Origin: CBDDKW01 sp965230425 | GTDB taxonomy: Bacteria; Pseudomonadota; Gammaproteobacteria; UBA1113 | Direction of reading: 5' to 3' | NCBI GenBank assembly: GCA_965230425.1 | Contig: CBDDKW010000017.1 | Coordinates: forward strand, 54,288 to 118,287 | DNA: 64,000 nucleotides | In this document: piece by piece, positions 1 through 8,958 of the stretch | Layout of the letters: every line of letters starts with the position of its first letter | How positions within the stretch are numbered: the stretch's first letter is position 1 | Notes under the pieces: generated by a model | Database searches by the model: none | What the model was told of the DNA's origin: nothing | The model's input: the letters and a program-made list of their open reading frames with translations, nothing else | Made by a program: the position numbers and the translations under genes

Positions 1-3000
1 AGTTTGATTAAGGAGCTCATCTTGATCAAATTCCTGTATAGATAATGGCAATTCTGTTTTTACTTCTGCCACAACCTGCTGGCGTGTCCAAAAAGACATA
101 TCGCGTAAAAGTTCACTACATATGCTAATGATCTGTATATTATCTGGGATCTTATGTCCTTTCAGCGAACGTATATCATCTAATACTGTGGTGAGAGCGG
201 CTCTTTGTGCCGTAGTCAGACAATTCCAAAGAAAAATTAGCAAAGGTGGCGTCCCACTAGTTGCTGCCGCAGCTTGGGAAAGAAAATCCATGAGTGCTGT
301 ACGATTGACTATTCTATTTTCAACTTTAGCTGCCATATCTAAGCTATCTCGATCGACTGTAAAGGCAGCTTGACTGTCAATCACGTAAATAAGCCGAGAT
401 GAATCAAGAGCTAACGCTTGTTTTAATAAATAGCTACTTAAACCCACAGGATCTGTATGTGCAAATAGAATATGCTGATTGTCGAAATTAGTCACAATAG
501 TATTTATGTCAGTTATATCATTAATGACAACAGGTGTCATGAGTGATTTAATGCATTGTTCTAATTGCGTTTGCGTGCTCAATTGGGTATTTTTTGTTCT
601 AGCATTACTCTTTTCAGTTTTGGATGAACTTTGAGTTAATCTATCCGGTGTTGAAGAGCCGTGTGCACTTGTCAACTCTGATAGATGAGGTGTTGGCATA
701 GCTTGGCCTTCTGTAACAGCCTCTGGTTCTGTAGGTAATATAGTAGGCGCAGTTATTCCTCGATTTTGGTTTTCATCTTTGGATGAACTTTGAGTTAATC
801 TAGCCGATGTTGAAGAGCCGTGTGCACTTGTCAACTCTGATAGATGAGGTGTTGGCATAGCTTGGCCTTCTGTAACAGCCTCTGGTTCTGTAGGTAATAT
901 AGTAGGCCCAATTATTCCCAGATTTTGATTTTCAACATATATCTGTTTACTACCACCTAACCCACCAAGATATATTGGCACCCAGATGTTATTAATACAA
1001 ATTTCCAATATTACATGGTTATTGTTTATATCTTGAATGAAGACAAGTTCAGGTGAGACGAATTCCAAGAGTAACCGATAGTATACAGCCACCACGCGCT
1101 GGGCACATGAGCCGCCACGGTAATCAAATAATGCAATCAACCAACTGTCATCAGATTCAAAATTCCTTCTATCAGGTATGATATCATCACACGTTGAACC
1201 CGCACTATAGCCTTGTGCAATATCTCGGTAATCATCAATTATTTGTCTGATAACATTTCCTTCAGGAATGTGTTGATAACGTTCTATTTGCTTAGCTTCT
1301 ATTACGGCTTTCACCACATAAGTTAACGTAGCTTTTTTATCTGTTTTTAAGTAGAAATGATTATCTTCATTACAATGGTAAAGACTCACTCCCGCGGGTA
1401 CAGGTTTTAGAATACCTGTAAACTCTTCATGAGCATCGATAGAGCCTTGAATGCGCGTAACACCTGAATTAAACGTTTGGGTAAATTCATGATAACGATA
1501 TCCAGCGTCCGAACAATCGTATTCAAATTTTCTGATATCACTTGCTGATAATTGATTATAACTTATAAGGGTTAGCTGTTTATTTGTAGGAATAAAATGC
1601 TGTAGTTGTAATGGTTGTTCCAAATTTAGTAAATACCGTCCCGTTCTCACCGGCTGCACTCCCAAACTTTGGTTATTCAGTATTCTGCCAGCCTTAATCA
1701 TTTTGTATGTTTTGAGTGATTCTGTAGAACCTTTAATATTATGGGATTTATAGGTGCTTTGTTGGTGAATATAGATATTGGGACCAATATTTGTAGTTTG
1801 AGGTCGAGTGTAAGTTAGCTCAGCAGATGTTGAAGAATTTTGAGTTCTTTTTAAACTTCTTTTACTAGCCCTTTCTGCAGACGGAACGATGGCATCAACA
1901 GTATTATCAGTATTTAATAAACCTAGAGGTTTGTTAATCAATTCGTCGAGAGAAGGTGACTGGCTGTACTGGATGGTAAAGGAACTAGGTACTTCACAAT
2001 CAACAAGTAAAGTAATATGTCGCAAGCAATGACTGCAATGCTGTTGTAACAGCATGAGGAATTCAGTGATCGCATCAGGGACTCCGCCAACAATTTCCAT
2101 ATAGCTTAACTTAGGCAATAAACCAGACTTAATCCATGCCTGTAATTTTTGAAAATCTTCATTGTTCTCATCAACGTCAACTTCCACGCTGATAATATTA
2201 GGGTGTGGATTGTTTGGCATTAAATTGTCAGAAATAATTTCAGATTTATTAAAATAAGCTGGGAATTTATCTGGCAATAAGCCTTCATTAAAAAGATATT
2301 CTTTTGCCCTATCATGTAACCACAGTAACATATCAAACCAATCATAGGGCTTTAATATGCGCCTAAATAGCTGTATAACTTTACGATGCCACCTAAAATT
2401 ATGCCGGTGTTTCAAAAGGGTTTCAACTTCTTTCCGCACAAAAGATCGGGTAAGATATTTTTTATCTTCAAATAACTGCATAATACAGAGATTTAGTAGT
2501 TTATTCTTCAACTGTGCTGACTTTGCAAACGCAATGTATGATGAACTATTTGAAATGCTAAGGATAAAATGTGAACTTTCAAGCAATAATAATTGCAGCC
2601 CAGCATCTTTGAGCGAACAAAAAATATCAAAAAAATATAAGTATTGGATGTCAATAGGACTATTGCTAATGATAGACAATTTTTTTTTAAGTAACCAATA
2701 CTGATCTTGAGCAGTTGGGGCAGCTTGGATACATAGTGTAAACTCCTCAGGATATTTTATACGTCTTTTTAATCTACTAAAAAGATAGATTCGTTCCGAG
2801 TCGCGGAGAAATAGCAAGGCTTCAAAAAGTTTATTCCTGTTTTCGCGTAGATCACTGTTATCGCAGCCCCCCAACGATCGTTCAATTATTTCAACCAATG
2901 AACGCTGTATTTTAGGGCACTTAACCACGGTTAGACAACGAAAAGCATCTGCAGGCGACTGAATAAGGTCCTCAGTCTGGGCAAACACATGTTGTTGTAA

Positions 3001-4539
3001 GCCAATATCATCAATATGACGCAAGCATGCTTCTAAGTGGATGACGTTATCAATTGGCTTTATGTTCCATTCATAAAATTGCTTTTGCCACTCAGGAAAA
3101 TCAAGAAGTTTCAACAACGCGATTACCTTATCTTTATCAATACGCGAGACGGATGTGGTATCAAAAGACAGCTTGAGTAATTCATCAAACAAACAATCTA
3201 GTGCATAAGGACTTTCAAGATCCTTCCTAAACATATTTGCTAGTAGCTTTTTAAGCTTAAGCCAGCTTAGACTAAATTTATCATCTCCAAGTAAAAAAAC
3301 AGCAAAGTCAGAGATGTTAATTTTGTATTGAAGTTTTCCGACGAACTGTTGTTGCAAGCCATCCATGCATTTTAAACAGTGAATTAATTCAGAACCATTG
3401 CTGATTTTCTCAATGTTTTTCAATAAAAATTCTTGCTGGTATTGAGGTGATATTATATGCTTTATACACGATGATAAATCAGCTGCTGATTTGGCTTTAG
3501 CAGTATGTGCTTCTAAAATCTGTCGCTGATGTTGAGGATGCCTTACAGCTTTTAAATAGCTGATAAGAACTGATATTGTATCAATTTCTTGTAGACTTCT
3601 TAACAGGAGCTGTTCTTGGGTGGCTGGGCTTTGTAGAAGTTGCTCGTATACTTTATCACCTGAGTATTTTAATATGACCTCGAGGCAGCTGATTAATTTC
3701 ACATTACGACTGTCTTTCTTTTCGTCATCCAAGGATCTAATGACCTCATCATCAAAAAGATTCATTTTCGCTATCGCCATCGCTGCACGCAAATCAGATC
3801 TGGTTCGAACAGGTGATTCATTACGCTTGAATTTTTTTTCTGCAAACAATAACAGTAGCCTTTCTCGGTTTACAGTTTCATGTAAATAAGGCAGATAGTG
3901 CATTAATGACTCGAAAGACGATACAATAGATAAATGCGATCTTAACTCATATTGATCTTCATCTAATAAAGCTTGCTGACGCAAAACTTGGCGTTGTTTA
4001 GATGAATAACGCTGGCAAATAATATGATAATGGCTTTTATTAACATAATCTAATAACAGCTCAAACTCAGTATTTGTAATAAGGCAAATTGAATCTCTGT
4101 ACACTAGATACTTTGCTAGTCGGATATAATCACATTTTTCATCAAAAGTTCTGATATGATATATACCCTCTAAAGACTTTGTCTGCTGATGCTCTAGCAT
4201 CTGATTAATTGATTCAACGATTGGTTCAAAAACTTTATTATAGCTAGTAACATAAAGTTTAAATCCCAATTTTGCTAGGAACTGCATACACATTTCTAGT
4301 TCAGGTAATGCTAAACCACCTATCTTTGCATTTAGGTCTTCTTTATTGAGTGTGAACACCAGGGTTTTAGGTACAGGTTGAGTGGAAGGCTTTGTCATGG
4401 TCTGCCAACCCGAGCCATTTGCAAGTTCATTCACAGGGTTTAAGCGTTCGGCAGGTGAGCGGCCCACCATCATTTGCACTGGGTTACTAAACAATTGCGC
4501 AGGTAAAATAATACCCTTAAAAACTATTTCTTTGGACAT
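1..4539 (-). CDS. Giant orphan protein, 3' end beyond window
   Basis: One open frame of 1513 codons without a stop runs from an ATG at 4539 off the left edge, so the C-terminus is missing. I do not recognise a family. The N-terminal two thirds is leucine-rich and helical; residues about 315-401 and 494-554 contain loose ~31-residue repeats with a pattern like SAxDLxxCIKxIxxPxxQ. Residues ~1140-1190 look weakly transglutaminase-like: Cys1145 in GGSCAQR, His1175 in NNNHVILEI and Trp1186 follow the usual Cys/His order, but no matching Asp follows. After a Ser/Thr/Pro linker with a duplicated 53-residue unit, residues ~1310-1500 resemble a degenerate AAA core without a P-loop (PLLIFLWN, then a DD-containing helix). 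A basic ASKRSLKR cluster lies in the middle. The gene is alone on its strand. A secreted, host-directed role is inference. Confidence 0.8.
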   Translation of the reverse strand, partial: MSKEIVFKGIILPAQLFSNPVQMMVGRSPAERLNPVNELANGSGWQTMTKPSTQPVPKTLVFTLNKEDLNAKIGGLALPELEMCMQFLAKLGFKLYVTSYNKVFEPIVESINQMLEHQQTKSLEGIYHIRTFDEKCDYIRLAKYLVYRDSICLITNTEFELLLDYVNKSHYHIICQRYSSKQRQVLRQQALLDEDQYELRSHLSIVSSFESLMHYLPYLHETVNRERLLLLFAEKKFKRNESPVRTRSDLRAAMAIAKMNLFDDEVIRSLDDEKKDSRNVKLISCLEVILKYSGDKVYEQLLQSPATQEQLLLRSLQEIDTISVLISYLKAVRHPQHQRQILEAHTAKAKSAADLSSCIKHIISPQYQQEFLLKNIEKISNGSELIHCLKCMDGLQQQFVGKLQYKINISDFAVFLLGDDKFSLSWLKLKKLLANMFRKDLESPYALDCLFDELLKLSFDTTSVSRIDKDKVIALLKLLDFPEWQKQFYEWNIKPIDNVIHLEACLRHIDDIGLQQHVFAQTEDLIQSPADAFRCLTVVKCPKIQRSLVEIIERSLGGCDNSDLRENRNKLFEALLFLRDSERIYLFSRLKRRIKYPEEFTLCIQAAPTAQDQYWLLKKKLSIISNSPIDIQYLYFFDIFCSLKDAGLQLLLLESSHFILSISNSSSYIAFAKSAQLKNKLLNLCIMQLFEDKKYLTRSFVRKEVETLLKHRHNFRWHRKVIQLFRRILKPYDWFDMLLWLHDRAKEYLFNEGLLPDKFPAYFNKSEIISDNLMPNNPHPNIISVEVDVDENNEDFQKLQAWIKSGLLPKLSYMEIVGGVPDAITEFLMLLQQHCSHCLRHITLLVDCEVPSSFTIQYSQSPSLDELINKPLGLLNTDNTVDAIVPSAERASKRSLKRTQNSSTSAELTYTRPQTTNIGPNIYIHQQSTYKSHNIKGSTESLKTYKMIKAGRILNNQSLGVQPVRTGRYLLNLEQPLQLQHFIPTNKQLTLISYNQLSASDIRKFEYDCSDAGYRYHEFTQTFNSGVTRIQGSIDAHEEFTGILKPVPAGVSLYHCNEDNHFYLKTDKKATLTYVVKAVIEAKQIERYQHIPEGNVIRQIIDDYRDIAQGYSAGSTCDDIIPDRRNFESDDSWLIALFDYRGGSCAQRVVAVYYRLLLEFVSPELVFIQDINNNHVILEICINNIWVPIYLGGLGGSKQIYVENQNLGIIGPTILPTEPEAVTEGQAMPTPHLSELTSAHGSSTSARLTQSSSKDENQNRGITAPTILPTEPEAVTEGQAMPTPHLSELTSAHGSSTPDRLTQSSSKTEKSNARTKNTQLSTQTQLEQCIKSLMTPVVINDITDINTIVTNFDNQHILFAHTDPVGLSSYLLKQALALDSSRLIYVIDSQAAFTVDRDSLDMAAKVENRIVNRTALMDFLSQAAAATSGTPPLLIFLWNCLTTAQRAALTTVLDDIRSLKGHKIPDNIQIISICSELLRDMSFWTRQQVVAEVKTELPLSIQEFDQDELLNQT
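619..936 (-). repeat. In-frame tandem duplication of 53 codons
   Basis: Two adjacent 159-bp units (619-777 and 778-936) are nearly identical and keep the reading frame of the giant gene. Each encodes a linker unit containing PTILPTEPEAVTEG and HLSELTSAHGSS. The few differences cluster at the unit ends, which suggests a recent duplication in a disordered linker between the Cys/His region and the C-terminal AAA-like region. Confidence 0.9.
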
Positions 4540-4809
4540 GTTCTCGACCTATTCTTGTTATTATTGCTTAATACACTTTTATATCTATTTAAGAAATTAA
4601 TTATTATCTTTATAGGAATTAATATTTGGACCTAGTGAGAGATTTTAACAAATTATCTGTTCAAAAACAACACAGAATATGCTGCTCGTCAACATGCTGT
4701 AACTTATTATTATGCCAATTTATTTGACTTGGCCGGACGGATTAACTTGTTTACCCATTATCGTTGACTGTGTATGATGTCTATATAGTCTAAGAGATGC
4801 AGCAATTCA
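4540..4809. other. Divergent intergenic region
   Basis: This AT-rich spacer separates the minus-strand giant gene from the plus-strand antiporter and must contain both promoters. A purine-rich stretch (AGGTCGAG read on the minus strand) sits just before the ATG at 4539 and can serve as its ribosome binding site. I see no clear operator, RNA or repeat. Confidence 0.5.
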
Positions 4810-6534
4810 ATGGACCTTAGTATCTTCAATACAATTATCATTCTCTTGTTTGCAGCAGTATTGGTGAACATTACTTGCCGTGCCTGCAAAATACCTACGA
4901 TTATTGGCTATATTGTGATAGGTATGCTGCTGGGGCCGCATTTATTGGGCGTCATTTCAAACCGCCAAGATATTAGAGATTTAGCTGAGTTTGGCATCGT
5001 CTTTTTACTATTTACCATTGGTTTAGAATTTTCCCTAACAAAACTCATGGCTATGCGCTCCTTAGTCTTTGGCTATGGTGGTTTACAAGTACTCATCACC
5101 GTCCTGGTCACCATCCCTATTGCTTATTATGTAGGTATTGATTTAAATGCTGCAATCATACTCGGTGCGGTAGTTGCCATGTCATCTACCGCCATTGTGA
5201 CTAGACAATTGACTGAGCAATTAGAGTTACTTTCACCTCATGGGCATAATTCACTGGCCATTCTCTTATTTCAAGATTTGGCCGTTATTCCCTTTTTGAT
5301 TTTGATCCCTAGCTTGGCAAATGCGCAAAGTAGTTCATTAACGCTGATTTTATTTTGGGCTTTAGTCAAAGGTGTTATCGCCATTGCAGCGATTCTATTC
5401 CTTGGCAATAAGATTTTACGCCCCTTATTTCAAAAGATATCCATGCGTCATTCTAGTGAGTTATTCACATTGACTACTTTGTTTATCGCACTTGCTGCTG
5501 CCTGGATTACCCATGCCCTCGGTCTGTCATTGGCGTTAGGAGCTTTCCTTGCCGGGATCATGCTAGGTGAAACTGAATTCCGCCATCAAATCGAATTAGA
5601 AGCTCGCCCTTTCCGCGATGTGCTGCTGGGCTTATTTTTTATCACCATTGGTATGCAATTCGAATTTGAGCAATTACCCACAAATTGGCTATGGGTATTG
5701 TTAATGCTATTTGCGTTAGTGGTTTTCAAAACCAGTTTGATCAGTCTATTGGGCCTGTATTTTAGTAAGCAAAAAGATACAGCAGCTCGTACCGGCGTTA
5801 TTTTAGCCCAAGGCGGTGAGTTTGGTTTTGCTCTTTTACTGTTAATGTTAAACCATCACTTACTACCCAATAGCTATGGCCAAGTAGTGCTTGCGGCATT
5901 ACTTATCAGTATGCTCATTGCGCCCTTTTTTATTCGCTATAATCGACAAATTGTGGCTTGGTGTTTACCTAATGCCAGTAAAGATACTCATAGACAATAC
6001 CAGCAAGATTTAGCCATGGTTACTCAAGACTTAGAGAGTCATGTGATCCTCTGTGGCTACGGCCGCATGGGAGCCCATGTGGCGACCTTTCTACGCCAAG
6101 AAGATATTCCTTTTATGGCGCTCGACTTGGATCCTGCAAAGATTCAGACAGCCCGTTCACAAGGCGTAAACATTGCCTATGGTGATGCTAGCCACCATGA
6201 CATTTTAAGCCGTATTGGTTTGAATCAAGCAAAAGCCATTGCCATTTGTTTTGATAATCCAGCACTAGCCATGAAGGTCTTGCAGCAAATACGCCAGCTT
6301 AATCAAGATATCCCCATTTTTGTCCGTAGCTTTGACGACAGCAATATTGAAGAATTACAGCAATGCGGTGCCACAGAGGTCATCCCGGAAACACTAGAAT
6401 CTAGTATTATTTTAGCGGCGCACTTGCTGGTACATATGGGGGTATCCGCCAGTAAAGTCTTTACTGATATGGAACGTAGTAGGCAGAATCGTTATGAATT
6501 ATTACGCCAGTCGCAGGATGATAGCGAGCAATAG
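4810..6534 (+). CDS. CPA2 cation:proton antiporter with TrkA-N domain (KefB/YbaL type)
   Basis: An inner-membrane monovalent cation/proton antiporter, probably K+ efflux or pH homeostasis. About the first 385 of 574 residues are hydrophobic segments with family motifs: SSTAIVTRQL, FQDLAVIP (the Asp is the expected proton/cation site) and GGEFGFAL. A cytoplasmic Rossmann-like TrkA-N/RCK domain follows, starting at HVILCGYGRMG with its nucleotide-binding GxGxxG. Length and order match Kef/YbaL proteins. No KefF/KefG-type ancillary subunit is adjacent. The exact ion is not decided by sequence. Confidence 0.92.
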   Translation: MDLSIFNTIIILLFAAVLVNITCRACKIPTIIGYIVIGMLLGPHLLGVISNRQDIRDLAEFGIVFLLFTIGLEFSLTKLMAMRSLVFGYGGLQVLITVLVTIPIAYYVGIDLNAAIILGAVVAMSSTAIVTRQLTEQLELLSPHGHNSLAILLFQDLAVIPFLILIPSLANAQSSSLTLILFWALVKGVIAIAAILFLGNKILRPLFQKISMRHSSELFTLTTLFIALAAAWITHALGLSLALGAFLAGIMLGETEFRHQIELEARPFRDVLLGLFFITIGMQFEFEQLPTNWLWVLLMLFALVVFKTSLISLLGLYFSKQKDTAARTGVILAQGGEFGFALLLLMLNHHLLPNSYGQVVLAALLISMLIAPFFIRYNRQIVAWCLPNASKDTHRQYQQDLAMVTQDLESHVILCGYGRMGAHVATFLRQEDIPFMALDLDPAKIQTARSQGVNIAYGDASHHDILSRIGLNQAKAIAICFDNPALAMKVLQQIRQLNQDIPIFVRSFDDSNIEELQQCGATEVIPETLESSIILAAHLLVHMGVSASKVFTDMERSRQNRYELLRQSQDDSEQ

Positions 6535-6679
6535 CCCCATCTTTGTTAACAATACGGATAATCTTCTAAAACTGGGTTAATTTTTCTAATTCGACGTTGG
6601 CGGCTGGTCCTATTGATGCCAGCACAATATTTGTTATACTCGCGCCATAAAGATATCACCCTAAGATTAAGAGATCAAA

Positions 6680-7372
6680 GTGAGTAAACTCCCTATCGAC
6701 GTCACTGACGCGAATTATCAACGTATGCTTGAATTGCTCCAACCCTATGTCACAGAACGGCGCCAAGCGCTGATAGATAGAGTCTGTGCTAATCGACTGG
6801 AAAGCATCCATATTGCCTTAGAATCGCCTCATGATTTACATAATGCCGCCGCTGTGGTGCGTACCGCTGAAGCCTTTGGGGTTTTGAATATTCATATTAT
6901 CGCGCCTCAAGATACCGCAGCCACATCCAAAGGCGTGACTCAGGGAGCATTTCACTGGGTTAATATCCATTTTCATGAGGATTTAGCCACCCTTTTGCAG
7001 TATTTAGCAGCTAAGAATATTCAATTAGCCGGGGCTTGTATGCAAGGTGAGACAGCACTGGCAGAAGTTTCAGTAGAATCACCTCTTTGTTTGATTTTAG
7101 GGAATGAAACTCATGGTTTAAGTGAAGCGGCGCGTGCAGCCTGTGATTTGCTGTATCATATTCCCATGGTGGGGATGAGTGAGAGTTTGAACTTATCAGT
7201 GTCAGCCGCGCTAAGCATGTATGACACCTGCACGCGGCGGCGTGAGTTTATCCAAGCACAGGGTGATCTCAGCACTACTGAGTCAGGCAAGCTAACGGCA
7301 CAATACTATGGCAAAAGCGTTAATACCAGATTATTCAATCAGTTATGCAAACAACTTTATGCTAAAGACTAA
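6680..7372 (+). CDS. trmH: tRNA (guanosine-18-2'-O)-methyltransferase TrmH
   Basis: A SPOUT-fold methyltransferase that uses SAM to 2'-O-methylate G18 in the tRNA D-loop. The three SpoU motifs are present in order: NAAAVVRTAEAFGV with its conserved Arg, LILGNETHGLS, and IPMVGMSESLNLSVSAAL, which forms the trefoil-knot SAM site. At 230 residues it matches E. coli TrmH (229). Translation starts at a GTG at 6680; no in-frame ATG lies nearby. The stop overlaps the convergent minus-strand gene by four bases. Confidence 0.93.
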   Translation: MSKLPIDVTDANYQRMLELLQPYVTERRQALIDRVCANRLESIHIALESPHDLHNAAAVVRTAEAFGVLNIHIIAPQDTAATSKGVTQGAFHWVNIHFHEDLATLLQYLAAKNIQLAGACMQGETALAEVSVESPLCLILGNETHGLSEAARAACDLLYHIPMVGMSESLNLSVSAALSMYDTCTRRREFIQAQGDLSTTESGKLTAQYYGKSVNTRLFNQLCKQLYAKD

Positions 7373-7689
7373 TCGTCTTTAGTGACGACTTCACCTTCTT
7401 TTGCTTCAGGCTGTTCGTCACTTGCTGCAGGCGCAGGTGCTGCAATCACTTCGGACGCCCGTGAATTTAGCACTGGCTCAGAATTATCGCCGATATCTAA
7501 TTCAATAGAATTCACACTGTCTAAAAATTCTGGTGGACAACGGTGTTCAATGGCCTTCCCCATGACTTCGCTTTTCATTTTAGCCATTAAGTTATTTAGC
7601 CATTCATGTGAAACTTTATAGAGTGTGATTGGTGCTGATTTAGTCACCATGATGTTATCTGGTGATACGGATTGCTCTTCTTCCCACAT
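7369..7689 (-). CDS. Small acidic hypothetical protein
   Basis: A 106-residue soluble protein of unknown function, with no signal peptide or membrane segment. The first ~65 residues are mixed polar/helical (MWEEEQSVSP..., SHEWLNNLMAKMK). The last ~35 are an Ala/Pro/Glu-rich, probably disordered tail ending in KEGEVVTKDD. Its stop overlaps the end of trmH by four bases in convergent orientation. The overlap with only the trmH stop and the ordinary composition favour a real gene, but I recognise no family. Confidence 0.6.
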   Translation of the reverse strand: MWEEEQSVSPDNIMVTKSAPITLYKVSHEWLNNLMAKMKSEVMGKAIEHRCPPEFLDSVNSIELDIGDNSEPVLNSRASEVIAAPAPAASDEQPEAKEGEVVTKDD

Positions 7690-7831
7690 AGTACTTCCCT
7701 AATGTAATTGCCCTACATCTGTAGTAGTGTAGCAGAAGATTATTAATCTGCGGTTCAGAGCTAAGATCTTTGTACCATAATACGGAAAATGTTTCAGTAT
7801 TGAAATGAAAAGCCAGAATACCAAATCAAAT

Positions 7832-7942
7832 AAAAAAGGCAGCAAGGACTCACATCAGTGCCCTTGCTGCACAAGATAAGCCTAGCGCCGAGAAGCTAAG
7901 CTTATATTCTCGAGGTTGAGAACATATGTCATTTCATATGTG
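7832..7942 (-). ncRNA. Candidate small RNA divergent from the LuxR-type gene
   Basis: Read on the minus strand, a TATTAT -10 (7954-7949) sits exactly 20 bp beyond the palindrome at 7975-7995, predicting a start near 7942. The following ~110 nt can form three hairpins: ACATATG/CATATGT, an imperfect ATAAGC..TAGC/GCTA..GCTTAT stem, and a final perfect 9-bp stem GCAGCAAGG/CCTTGCTGC (7870-7862 with 7847-7839), followed by CCTTTTTT. The last is a textbook Rho-independent terminator, and no minus-strand coding sequence exists for it to serve. Transcription is inferred. It lacks the repeated GGA loops of the Rsm/Csr sponge RNAs. Confidence 0.5.
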
Positions 7943-7948
7943 GAATGC

Positions 7949-8021
7949 ATAATACCCCATCTTGTCAAAAAATATTACGGTCAAAATGACCGTAACGAAT
8001 TTTTTTTATAAAACTTATACT
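7949..8021 (+). promoter_or_regulatory. Palindromic activator site with paired -10 elements
   Basis: A perfect 7-bp inverted repeat TTACGGT-N7-ACCGTAA (7975-7995; the pairing extends to 9 bp) has a TATACT -10 at 8016-8021 on the plus strand and TATTAT at 7954-7949 on the minus strand, each 20 bp from the palindrome edge. The palindrome centre is then about -43 from the expected start, the place of a lux-type box that replaces the -35. An identically spaced site precedes the Rab-like gene (45056-45102). A T-run follows on the plus strand, so a terminator was considered, but the second copy has none. Confidence 0.65.
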
Positions 8022-8116
8022 GTACTTTCTTACGAGTATACCGGAGATATAGATTACTACGGGTAGCTATTGCAATAGTGTGCAAAATAACAAATAGAAA
8101 GTGAGTGAACATCACC

Positions 8117-8929
8117 ATGGTGGATATAGATAGTCTTGAATTTGAAAATCATTGCATGTTTAATGCTGTGAAGCAAGTAAAAACAATCAGCAATGACTTT
8201 CTGCAACATTATAACTTAACCCATTTTAGTTATTTTCGATTTTATGATGATGGTACTAGTTTTTCGCTCACCACACATCCGGAAGTATCCATCGCTTTTT
8301 TCCGCGAACGTTTCTATAATACTATTGAATACAATAAAGCCACTGACCGTATCGACTCAGCAGCTTTATTATGGCTAGCCTTAAGCCCTAATGATAATAA
8401 GTTAATTAATTACGTAAAAAGTCACTATAACCTCGCCAATGGCTTACTGATTATCAAAAAACAAGCTGGATTTATCGAAAATTACTATTTTGCCACGAAC
8501 CCAGATAATTTATATGTAAATAATGCCTACTTGTCACGTTTGGATGATTTTTATAATTTTTGTTTTTATTTCAAAGAGCAAGCCAGAAAGCTGATTATCA
8601 AAAACCATAAAAATAGAATTGCTCTTCCCGATTATGAACCGCAGGTGCAGGCAGTGAGTTTAAATTTTTATCCAGCATTGAAACAACGCATTAATATTGA
8701 TGAACCATTATTTAAAAAGTTATATTATTGCCCAGACTTCACCGCAGCATTAAGCCGCAGGGAATTCCAATGCTTAGCATCTATTGCCCTGGGGATGCAA
8801 ATCAGAGATATTGCTAATAAATTAGAGTTAAAAGAACGCACAGTGAATTTTTATTTTGAAAATATCAAACAAAAGTTGGGACTGCATTCGCGTAAGGAAT
8901 TAATTGATTTTTATCATGCGCTTTTTTAG
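8117..8929 (+). CDS. LuxR-family transcriptional regulator
   Basis: A 270-residue DNA-binding regulator. The C-terminal ~60 residues are a LuxR/FixJ-type helix-turn-helix: LSRREFQCLASIALG, then IRDIANKLELKERTVNFYFENIKQKLG, with the usual helix-4 contacts. The N-terminal ~200 residues may be a ligand-sensing domain, but no acyl-homoserine-lactone-binding signature is clear and no luxI lies nearby. Solo LuxR regulators are common in Legionellales. Start: ATG 8117 was chosen because it lies at the same distance from the upstream palindrome as the Rab gene's ATG; an in-frame GTG at 8105 would add four residues. Autoregulation through 7975-7995 is inferred. Confidence 0.88.
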   Translation: MVDIDSLEFENHCMFNAVKQVKTISNDFLQHYNLTHFSYFRFYDDGTSFSLTTHPEVSIAFFRERFYNTIEYNKATDRIDSAALLWLALSPNDNKLINYVKSHYNLANGLLIIKKQAGFIENYYFATNPDNLYVNNAYLSRLDDFYNFCFYFKEQARKLIIKNHKNRIALPDYEPQVQAVSLNFYPALKQRINIDEPLFKKLYYCPDFTAALSRREFQCLASIALGMQIRDIANKLELKERTVNFYFENIKQKLGLHSRKELIDFYHALF

Positions 8930-8958
8930 TAAGCACAAACTAATGATATACTGATGGT

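Noticed and set aside
122..373. Plus-strand open frames within 1-4600
   Set aside because: They lie antisense to the continuous minus-strand giant frame and have no ribosome sites; shadows.
7975..8005. Palindrome plus T-run read as a plus-strand Rho-independent terminator
   Set aside because: No plus-strand gene ends upstream within a plausible distance, the second copy (45056) has no T-run, and both copies have a -10 at the same fixed distance.
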